Below are positions 1-5,084 of a DNA stretch of 5,362 bases, piece by piece. This DNA comes from Bradyrhizobium sp. (GTDB taxonomy: Bacteria > Pseudomonadota > Alphaproteobacteria > Rhizobiales > Xanthobacteraceae), in the NCBI GenBank assembly GCA_028290305.1, contig JAQGKC010000095.1, positions 1 to 5,362 on the forward strand, read 5' to 3'. The notes beneath the pieces are model-generated. The model was not told the origin of the DNA. It did no database searches and saw only the letters and a list, made by a program, of their open reading frames with translations. The translations under genes were made by a program, and so were the position numbers. Numbering within the stretch: position 1 is the first letter of the stretch; each line of letters starts with the position of its first letter.

Positions 1-70
1 GCTCGCCACCGCTAGGTCCGGTTCCACGGCGATAGACGCAAAACAATGTCCTGAAACAGTCTTTACTAAG

Positions 71-76
71 AGGAGG
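71..76 (+). promoter_or_regulatory. Ribosome binding site that fixes the GTG start of the tautomerase
   Basis: A perfect AGGAGG lies six bases upstream of the GTG at 83. The reading frame is open back to the window edge, so the start must be chosen. This site, together with the proline codon immediately after the GTG (the N-terminal catalytic proline of the tautomerase superfamily), makes 83 the clear choice. I see no convincing promoter in the 70 bases before it. Confidence 0.85.
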
Positions 77-82
77 CCGACC

Positions 83-496
83 GTGCCACTTTGGACAATC
101 TATCATCCCGTCGCTGCTTTTGAGGCGGAGCACAAGCAGGCTTTGGCGAAAGCAATCACGAGGCTCTATAATTTTCCGGCGTTTTACGTGGGAGTTGTCT
201 TTATTGAACAAGACCGCGACTCTTTCTATCGCGGAGGCGAACCCGCCGACGACTTCGTTAGAATTGCCGTCGACCATATTAACCTGACGTGGAAGTCTCC
301 CGAAGAGGGTTCGCGGCGGGTCAAGCAATTCAACGAAGCTCTCGCTCCTACGATGCTCGACCGAGGCTTACTCTGGGAATTCCATATTGACGAGACGCCG
401 CGCGACTACTGGTTAATCGAAGGATTCCCGCCTCCGCCCAGCGGATCCGAAGCCGAGAAACGATGGATGCGCGAAAACAGGCCTTCGGCCTACTAA
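83..496 (+). CDS. Tautomerase family protein (Tautomerase_3 / cis-CaaD-like)
   Basis: A 137-residue cytoplasmic enzyme of the tautomerase superfamily, resembling the Tautomerase_3 group (putative oxalocrotonate tautomerase, related to cis-3-chloroacrylic acid dehalogenase). Family members use the amino-terminal proline, exposed after Met removal, as a general base for keto-enol chemistry. Seen here: MPLWTIYHP at the N-terminus (Pro2 of the precursor), an AFYVGVVF strand near 33-40, an FVRI strand near 58-61, and a conserved-looking LWEFHIDETPRDYW block at 97-110 followed by a proline run (116-119) and an ENRPSAY tail. The length fits full two-motif members, which contain two beta-alpha-beta units in one chain. 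By eye, the two arginines and the histidine needed for cis-CaaD dehalogenation do not line up, so dehalogenase activity is not predicted. The substrate is unknown. No gene overlaps it, and a remnant-filled gap follows before the CoA genes. Confidence 0.85.
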   Translation: MPLWTIYHPVAAFEAEHKQALAKAITRLYNFPAFYVGVVFIEQDRDSFYRGGEPADDFVRIAVDHINLTWKSPEEGSRRVKQFNEALAPTMLDRGLLWEFHIDETPRDYWLIEGFPPPPSGSEAEKRWMRENRPSAY

Positions 497-560
497 ACCA
501 CGGCCGTTTGACGCGTAAGAGGGGTGCCTTCCGTCCGGGTGACGAGGCTGTAGTGACAGT

Positions 561-579
561 TTCAGTTGCTTGAACTGAA
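561..579. repeat. Inverted repeat, possible operator
   Basis: TTCAGTT and AACTGAA form perfect 7-base arms around a 5-base centre (GCTTG). The following bases are GC-rich with no T-run, so this is not an intrinsic terminator. It lies between the tautomerase and the oxidoreductase remnant, where the promoter of the once-intact oxidoreductase might have been. Binding sites of HxlR, TetR or MarR-type repressors have this general size and symmetry and often flank such oxidoreductases. No regulator gene is visible in the window, so an operator role is speculative. The rest of 497-600 shows nothing else recognisable. Confidence 0.35.
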
Positions 580-600
580 GGCGGCGCGATTGCACGAACT

Positions 601-879
601 TTGCGAAGAAGCCTCGCCGCGTCCATCACCGCGGTGCTGGGCCGAAAGATCAGCTACCGGCCGCTGACCATTCCTCAATATCAGGAGAGTCTCTAGAAGG
701 CAGGCTTGTCTGAGATCATGATCGAGCATTTCTGCGCGGTTGCCGTCGGTTATCCGAACGGCGTCTTCTCGGGCGAAGACAAGATCGTCGCCGAATTGAC
801 CGGCAAGCCGCCGATGACCGTACAGGGCTTCGTGGTATCGCGCCGAGAGGCCTTCACGACGGTGAGCGATGAAGGCTGA
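601..879 (+). pseudogene. C-terminal remnant of an NmrA-type NAD(P)-binding oxidoreductase (SDR family)
   Basis: The frame reads like the C-terminal third of NmrA-like / NAD(P)H-binding SDR proteins: AVLGRKISYRPLTIPQYQ, then a TAG stop at 694-696 where the family usually has an acidic or polar residue. It continues KAGLSEIMIEHFCAVAVGY, PNGVFSGEDKIVAEL, TGKPPMTVQGFV and REAF, ending with TGA at 877-879. The order and spacing match the family's usual C-terminus (helix, FSG segment, then TG-PPMTV-F-RREAF). The N-terminal Rossmann fold with its glycine-rich NAD(P) motif is absent: upstream in this frame there is a TGA at 571-573, and nothing before it resembles a nucleotide-binding domain. A residual 53-codon ORF from ATG 718 has no ribosome site. 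Therefore a deleted gene with a nonsense mutation, not expected to be functional. The left boundary is approximate. The 122 bases that follow (880-1001) carry only a short AT-rich patch and the ribosome site of the next gene. Confidence 0.72.
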
Positions 880-1001
880 CGGCGGTCCTAACAGCGGGGT
901 GATATATGGCGACCTATTCCGGCAAGTTCAGGAAAACCGAACGATTATTTTCAAAAGCTGATCCACTTCGATCGTGAGATCGTCCGACAAGGAGAAAGAC
1001 T

Positions 1002-1778
1002 GTGTCCGAGCAGATTCTAGAGGCTGTCGTCGATCGTCCGGTCACCATTCTCAGTATGGTCTATCGGCCGTACAATCTCGCTAGTCCCACTTTGTACGTC
1101 GCCTTGTTGGAGGCGTTTCAGAAAGCCGTATCGGACGGCAGTCGCGCCATTCTGCTGAAGAGCGGTCTGCGTCACTTCTGCGCCGGCGCCGATATCAGCT
1201 TGTGGGACGAGCGCATCGCCAACGAAGGGCGTCCGCGCATGTCGCCGCTGGATGTGCTTCACGGCTTCGAGCAGTTGCCCATCCCGATCGTGGTTGCCGT
1301 CCACGGCGCCTGTTTAGGCGGCGGACTCGAGATCGCACTCGCCTGCGACTATATCGTCGCCGCATCGTCGGCGAAAATGGGATCGGTCGAGGCCACGCTA
1401 GGTGTGCACCCCCTCCTGGGCGGAATCCAAAGGCAAGCGCAGCGCATGGGCACTGCTCGAGCCAAAGAAATGACGATGCTCGGGCGTCGGCACGACGCGG
1501 CGACGCTCGAGAGGTGGGGACTGATCAATCGTGTCGTGCCAGACACCGAATTGGATGAGGTGACGTTCTCAGTTGCCCACGAACTCGCGGCCGGGCCGAC
1601 GATCGCGCATGCGGCGACCAAACGGCTGATCACAGTTGCGATAAATGAGGGAATTGAAGCGGCGGATCTTGCCATGCTTGAGATCCAGAAACCGATTTGG
1701 GCGTCAAAGGATATTCGCGCCGGACTAGAATCATTCCGCGCGGAGGGTCCGGGGCTCGCCAGATTCGGGGCGGTGTGA
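1002..1778 (+). CDS. Enoyl-CoA hydratase/isomerase (crotonase superfamily)
   Basis: A 258-residue cytoplasmic crotonase-fold enzyme acting on acyl-CoA thioesters, most likely adding water to an enoyl-CoA. The GTG start at 1002 follows AAGGAG (989-994) with 7 bases between. The first oxyanion-hole segment is FCAGADI (59-65). The second is HGACLGGGLEIALACDY (101-117), with Gly107 matching the oxyanion glycine. Glu110 and Glu130 are 20 residues apart, the same spacing as Glu144 and Glu164 of rat mitochondrial enoyl-CoA hydratase, so both hydratase glutamates appear present. This favours hydratase over family members that have lost one. The family-typical LGVHPLLGGIQR (133-144) and a WGLINRVVP turn (172-180) follow, then the C-terminal helical lid. 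Length is normal (about 255-265). The segment at 21-32 is less like the usual RP-ARNALS consensus, possibly reflecting an unusual acyl group. It is coupled to the next gene through a TGATG stop/start overlap. The substrate cannot be told from sequence. Confidence 0.93.
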   Translation: MSEQILEAVVDRPVTILSMVYRPYNLASPTLYVALLEAFQKAVSDGSRAILLKSGLRHFCAGADISLWDERIANEGRPRMSPLDVLHGFEQLPIPIVVAVHGACLGGGLEIALACDYIVAASSAKMGSVEATLGVHPLLGGIQRQAQRMGTARAKEMTMLGRRHDAATLERWGLINRVVPDTELDEVTFSVAHELAAGPTIAHAATKRLITVAINEGIEAADLAMLEIQKPIWASKDIRAGLESFRAEGPGLARFGAV

Positions 1779-2995
1779 TGCCCGGGCCTCTCCAGGGATT
1801 GCGCGTCATTGATTTTTCGCGAGTGCTGGCCGGCCCCCTATGTGGTCGCACCTTAGCCGATCTGGGGGCTGATGTTATAAAGATCGAGCCGCCGCGTCCC
1901 GACGTCTCGCGCTTTTCTTATCCGTACCACGATAGCATGTCGGGCTATTACGCGCAGCAGAACGTCGGTAAACGCAATGTTAGCGTCGACCTAAACGTAC
2001 CCGGCGCGCGCGAGTTCGTGCTGCAGTTGTGTGATGCAGCCGACATCGTGCTCGAGAATTTTCGCCCAGACACGCTCCGGTCCTTCGGTCTGGACTACGC
2101 ATCTTTGTCGCCACGCAATCCTCGGCTGATCTATGCGTCAATCACGGGGTATGGCCAGGAAGGGCCGTGGAAGTCGCGCATGGCCTTTGCACCGACCGTG
2201 CAGGCCGAAGCAGGATTTACTGATAATACAATGCGCCATTTCGGATTAGAGCAGGGGCGTGTGCTCACTGATCCACTGTCGCACGCCGATGTATATGCCG
2301 GATTGCAAGCGACGATCGCAATTCTGGCCGCGCTGCGCCAACGCGAAGAGACAGGGCGTGGCCAATATATCGACGTTGCGATGGCGGCCGTGCTGCTGTC
2401 GGTAAATGAGCGCGCCCATGTCGACCTGGATGGCGTCGACACGGGAGCCGAACCCGCAATACTGGGTGCTGCCGACGCGCCACATTTTCGCGGGCCCGGT
2501 GGTGAGCACTTTGTGGCCGCGCAGAGCTTGATCGGGAGTCTGACCTTCCGCAATTACTTGCGCGCGATGCGGCGGTCCGATCTGGCGTCGGATCCCCGGT
2601 TCTGCACGGCTGCCCAACGATTGGCCAATTACGGCGGGTTACATGGCCTGGTCCAGACCTGGATACGCAGTTTCCACGACCTCGAGACTCTGGATGCGCA
2701 GCTGGACGAAGCCAAGATCGCTATCGGTCTGATCCGAACAACCAAGGACTTGGCCGAGACCGAGTGGGCTAGGTATTGGAACGCGGTCCGGGAGGTGCCC
2801 GATGGCGCCGGGGGGACCTACCGGCTACCCGGCCACCCATGGCGGTTTTCGGACGCGACGCTGGACGATACGTCGCGGCCAAGGTTCCGGGGGGAGGACA
2901 ATGTTACGGTGCTGCGCGAACTGGGCGTCGCCGAAGCAGAGATCCAGCGCGCCATCGATGCGGGCATCCTGCTTCGGGATTCTGCCACCCGTTAG
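1778..2995 (+). CDS. CaiB/BaiF (class III) CoA-transferase
   Basis: A 405-residue family III CoA-transferase, which moves CoA between carboxylic acids through a mixed-anhydride and thioester on an active-site aspartate, usually as an interlocked homodimer. Start: the ATG at 1778 shares its A with the TGA of the upstream hydratase. The frame extends upstream to an ATG at 1697, but the 27 extra residues overlap the hydratase and do not resemble the family, whose N-terminus is PLxGLRVIDFSRVLAGP as seen at 4-20. Further marks: LADLGADVIKIEPP (26-39), VGKRNVSVDL (63-72), DIVLENFRP (89-97), ITGYGQEGPW (122-131), and Asp171 in LSHADVYAGL, which aligns with the catalytic Asp169 of formyl-CoA transferase. 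ETGRGQYIDVAM follows (191-202). Full length for the family. Coupling to a crotonase recalls the caiB/caiD pair of carnitine metabolism and other acid-activating pathways, but the true CoA donor and acceptor are unknown. Confidence 0.93.
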   Translation: MPGPLQGLRVIDFSRVLAGPLCGRTLADLGADVIKIEPPRPDVSRFSYPYHDSMSGYYAQQNVGKRNVSVDLNVPGAREFVLQLCDAADIVLENFRPDTLRSFGLDYASLSPRNPRLIYASITGYGQEGPWKSRMAFAPTVQAEAGFTDNTMRHFGLEQGRVLTDPLSHADVYAGLQATIAILAALRQREETGRGQYIDVAMAAVLLSVNERAHVDLDGVDTGAEPAILGAADAPHFRGPGGEHFVAAQSLIGSLTFRNYLRAMRRSDLASDPRFCTAAQRLANYGGLHGLVQTWIRSFHDLETLDAQLDEAKIAIGLIRTTKDLAETEWARYWNAVREVPDGAGGTYRLPGHPWRFSDATLDDTSRPRFRGEDNVTVLRELGVAEAEIQRAIDAGILLRDSATR

Positions 2996-3054
2996 GCTGC
3001 TGCGCGCGACTGGCGAATGGTTGTAAACGCCTGCTTTTGCGGAGGGTCGCAGTC

Positions 3055-3660
3055 ATGGACGAGGCCATCAGGTCAGCGACGATCATCGCTGCGGCACGTT
3101 TGGTCATGCTCATGAGCGGCTTATTCATGGCCTTGGTTCCTATGAGCGCGCAAAGCGCAGAAAGTTTGGAGGAGAAACCGACCATGATAAAACAGATCAT
3201 CGCCGTTGAACACATCCGGATTGAATCCGCGAAGTCATTCGCCGATGTCCGCGCCGCGCTCGAACGAAGTGTGCCGCGCCTTGACCCAGGCCTTGTAAAG
3301 GCTCTGGACGATGGGGATGTCGAGCGGGCGGATCGTGAAAAAAAAGAAGGCCCGGAGCTATCAATTTTCCAGGTCCGTGATCATGGGGCGGTATTAAAGA
3401 TCGCTGGTAAGGCGCGTAACGCGCTCCAATACGATATTGGCAATCCGGTCACGGCCTCGCTCATGGTCAGGTATCAACTCGCGGCCGCACTGTATCCTCC
3501 GATTCGCGTTGTGCTTTATGAGAGCGATGCTGGGCACGGCGTCTTCGAGTACGACCGGCCATCGACAACGTTCGGACAGTTTGGTGACGAGCAAGTAACC
3601 GCCGTTGCGCGTGGGCTCGACGCTGCGATTGAGCGAGCCTTGGCCGGCGCGGCAGAGTAA
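3055..3660 (+). CDS. DUF302 domain protein with an N-terminal signal-like extension
   Basis: A 201-residue protein of unknown function containing a DUF302 domain from about residue 46 to the end. The family is small, alpha/beta and without an agreed activity. Recognisable parts are VEHIRIESAKSFADVRAALE (51-70), the RLDPGLVKALDDGDVERA run (75-92), LSIFQVRDHGAVL (102-114), LQYDIGNPVTASLM (124-137), and FEYDRPSTTFGQFGDEQVTA (164-183). The ATG at 3055 has GGAGGG (3041-3046) 8 bases ahead and begins a hydrophobic stretch (9-34, ending SAQSA) that looks like a Sec signal peptide or membrane anchor. A second start at 3184 (Met44) has an even better ribosome site and gives the usual 158-residue soluble form. 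The frame continues upstream into the CoA-transferase, but that part is only overlap. It lies 59 bases after the CoA-transferase with no terminator seen between, so probably the same transcript. Residues 95-97 are encoded within an A8 run. Confidence 0.85.
   Translation: MDEAIRSATIIAAARLVMLMSGLFMALVPMSAQSAESLEEKPTMIKQIIAVEHIRIESAKSFADVRAALERSVPRLDPGLVKALDDGDVERADREKKEGPELSIFQVRDHGAVLKIAGKARNALQYDIGNPVTASLMVRYQLAAALYPPIRVVLYESDAGHGVFEYDRPSTTFGQFGDEQVTAVARGLDAAIERALAGAAE
3168..3174 (+). promoter_or_regulatory. Internal ribosome binding site for a second DUF302 start
   Basis: GGAGGAG sits 9 bases before ATG 3184, in frame within the DUF302 gene. It is a longer match to the anti-Shine-Dalgarno sequence than the site before the upstream ATG at 3055. 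Its bases also encode Glu-Glu in the linker after the hydrophobic N-terminal segment. The start it serves, MIKQIIAVEH, coincides with where ordinary cytoplasmic DUF302 proteins begin. This supports either a mis-called long start or two products from one gene. Confidence 0.6.
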
Positions 3661-3757
3661 TGCCGATGTGTTCGAGATGGTCCCGTCATCAGCTTGCCGG
3701 CCTTAACGACGTCAGCGGTCTGGGCGCAATCCGAGCTGGAAACAGGAGACAAGTGCG
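3661..3757. other. Gap between DUF302 and hydrolase genes, with a signal-peptide-like relic
   Basis: This 97-base gap contains the hydrolase ribosome site, AGGAGA (3744-3749), 8 bases before ATG 3758. In the frame of 3694, read from a TTG without a clear ribosome site, the translation LPALTTSAVWAQSELETGD looks like the end of a signal peptide followed by a mature start. It then runs into the hydrolase gene in the wrong frame and loses any protein-like character. It may be chance, or the scar of a lost exported protein. No hairpin plus T-run terminator is visible. Confidence 0.3.
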
Positions 3758-4948
3758 ATGTGGAAACCGGTATTCCGCAAGTCCAGGCATGTAGGTCACG
3801 CGGGGCGGGGAAAGGGTGCCCGTGCGGCGTTATGTGCAGGGGTTGTTGCGACACTCAACGTAATCGGTGGTGCCGGCTTGGCGCAGGAGCCACGCGAGCC
3901 AGCGCCGCAAGCGAGCCATTCGGCTGCGACGGCGGACCTTGCTCCCTTACAGGCCGATGCCTTTTTCGGCAATTATCGCTTGCGGAATGGAGAGACGCTT
4001 GAGCAGCTTCGCCTGCACTTTGCGATCCTTGGCACACCTCATCGCAACGCGCAGGGCGAAGTCGACAACGCTGTGATGGTACTGCACTGGACCGGCAATA
4101 GCGGAGCATCCCTGCTGACCCCAGAATATATCAAATCGCTCTTCGCAGCGAGCCAGCCGCTCGATGCTAACCACTATTACCTGATTTTTCCCGACAATCT
4201 GGGACACGGCCAATCGAGTAGACCGGGAGATGGGCTGCGGGCGCGCTTCCCGCATTACGGTTACAATGATCTGGTAGATCTTCAGCACAAGCTCATTACT
4301 GAAACTCTCGGAATCAAGCGGCTTCACGCCATACTCGGCATGTCTATGGGAGGCATGAATGCCTGGCAATGGGCCGAAGCCTATCCGGATGACGTTAAAG
4401 CCATCATGCCGGTCGTCGCGTTGCCGGTGCCGATCTCGGGGCGCAATCTGCTTTGGCGACGCATCGTCATCGCCGACATACGTAATGATCCGGATTGGCA
4501 ACGAGGCGATTATGTCAAGCCGCCGCTTGGTTTCAAGGAAGGCTTTCAGGTCCTGCGCATGATGATCGATGGCGTTCCCCACCTCCAGGAGGTCGTTAAC
4601 AACACGAAATCGGCGGAAGACTTCATGGCGGCGGCAGCGAAGCAAAACGCCCAATCGGATCCGAATGACCTCCTTTACTCGCTGGAGGCATCGCAGGACT
4701 ATGACCCGGAGCCCGGTCTCGCAACGATCAAGGCCAAGGTCTACGCGTTGAACTTTTCTGACGACGAATTTAATCCGGACGGGCTGAAACTTCTTCAAAG
4801 CCACATGAAGCTCGTCAAAAACGGCAGTTACGTCGTGCAAACGGGCTCGCCCGATTCTTTCGGCCATCTCACTATGGCGCATCCTTCGCTTTGGGCGGCG
4901 CAGGTGCGCGAGTTCATGAACAGTCTCGAAAGCTCAGGCCGTGAGTGA
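3758..4948 (+). CDS. Exported alpha/beta-hydrolase, homoserine O-acetyltransferase (MetX)-like
   Basis: A 396-residue alpha/beta-hydrolase-fold protein related to the MetX-like acyltransferase/hydrolase group. Nucleophile elbow: LGMSMGGMNAWQWAEAYP (193-210) with Ser196, very close to the MetX GGSMGGMQ-EWA-YP pattern, followed by a MetX-like NDPDWQRGDY (243-252). Likely acid: Asp335 or Asp336 in NFSDDEFNP. Likely base: His370 in SFGHLTMAHP, so the triad is complete. The oxyanion region is LHWTGNSG (109-116). DNLGHGQSSRP (146-156) is the usual strand-4 loop. An N-terminal basic stretch plus a hydrophobic segment (22-42, ending GAGLAQEP) and a low-complexity Ala/Pro linker predict Sec export with cleavage near residue 42, so it should act in the periplasm or outside. 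That location argues against methionine biosynthesis, since acetyl-CoA is cytoplasmic. More likely an esterase or other hydrolase. The start is supported by AGGAGA 8 bases ahead. The substrate is unknown. Confidence 0.88.
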   Translation: MWKPVFRKSRHVGHAGRGKGARAALCAGVVATLNVIGGAGLAQEPREPAPQASHSAATADLAPLQADAFFGNYRLRNGETLEQLRLHFAILGTPHRNAQGEVDNAVMVLHWTGNSGASLLTPEYIKSLFAASQPLDANHYYLIFPDNLGHGQSSRPGDGLRARFPHYGYNDLVDLQHKLITETLGIKRLHAILGMSMGGMNAWQWAEAYPDDVKAIMPVVALPVPISGRNLLWRRIVIADIRNDPDWQRGDYVKPPLGFKEGFQVLRMMIDGVPHLQEVVNNTKSAEDFMAAAAKQNAQSDPNDLLYSLEASQDYDPEPGLATIKAKVYALNFSDDEFNPDGLKLLQSHMKLVKNGSYVVQTGSPDSFGHLTMAHPSLWAAQVREFMNSLESSGRE

Positions 4949-5084
4949 CGACGGGAAGCTCGGACGCGCCTGAGCAGTCGGGTGGTCGGAGCGGTTCTCG
5001 TCGTTTCAGCGCGTCAAGGCCAGCGATCTCCTGGTCCAGATCGTTGCCGATTACGAAATCCAGGCAGAAGCAGATGAAGATGTT
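4941..5084 (+). pseudogene. Remnant of an HlyD/EmrA-type membrane fusion (periplasmic adaptor) protein
   Basis: In one frame, a GTG at 4941 overlapping the hydrolase stop begins VSDDGKLGRA and then hits TGA at 4971-4973. The same frame resumes with FQRVKASDLLVQIVADYEIQ (5004-5063), which closely resembles the biotinyl-lipoyl motif of HlyD-family adaptors (typically NQRVKAGDLLVQIDDxDYxAQ), followed by AEADEDV. The transmembrane helix and first strand that should lie between the N-terminal piece and the lipoyl motif are missing, as are the coiled coil and everything beyond. So this is an internally deleted and terminated relic. Adaptors of this type normally pair with FUSC exporters, and a FUSC gene follows at once. 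Not expected to give a working protein. The right boundary is approximate. Confidence 0.6.

Noticed and set aside
910..960. Possible promoter in the AT-rich patch before the hydratase
   Set aside because: The patch is locally AT-rich, but no paired -35/-10 boxes with sensible spacing could be identified by eye.
906..977. 23-codon ORF (MATYSGKFRK...) between the oxidoreductase remnant and the hydratase
   Set aside because: Very short, only a weak GGGGTG ahead of it, no recognisable similarity. Could be a leader peptide but nothing supports it.
969..982. Small inverted repeat CGATC-GTGA-GATCG ahead of the hydratase ribosome site
   Set aside because: Five-base arms are expected by chance in sequence of this composition, and there is no T-run or supporting context.
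1697..1777. Upstream start for the CoA-transferase adding 27 residues
   Set aside because: The extra residues lie inside the hydratase gene and are unlike the family N-terminus. The coupled ATG at 1778 gives exactly the expected MPGPLQGLRVIDFSR beginning.
2776..3054. Extended DUF302 frame beginning inside the CoA-transferase
   Set aside because: These residues are Arg/Gly-rich out-of-frame translation of the CoA-transferase. A proper start with ribosome site exists at 3055.
2996..3054. Terminator between the CoA-transferase and DUF302 genes
   Set aside because: No stable hairpin followed by a T-run is present in the 59-base gap, so cotranscription remains the simpler reading.
3947..4882. 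Long reverse-strand ORF of 311 codons opposite the hydrolase
   Set aside because: It mirrors the codon pattern of the strongly supported forward hydrolase, has no recognisable domain and no ribosome site I trust. It is an antisense shadow.
3758..4948. Calling the hydrolase metX (methionine biosynthesis)
   Set aside because: The signal peptide and altered oxyanion region point to an exported enzyme, not a cytoplasmic acetyl-CoA dependent one. Only fold-level kinship is supported.
4945..5073. Extended N-terminus of the FUSC protein from GTG 4945
   Set aside because: The frame is open, but the translation is Ser/Arg-rich and unlike FUSC N-termini, while another frame of the same bases carries HlyD-like sequence.
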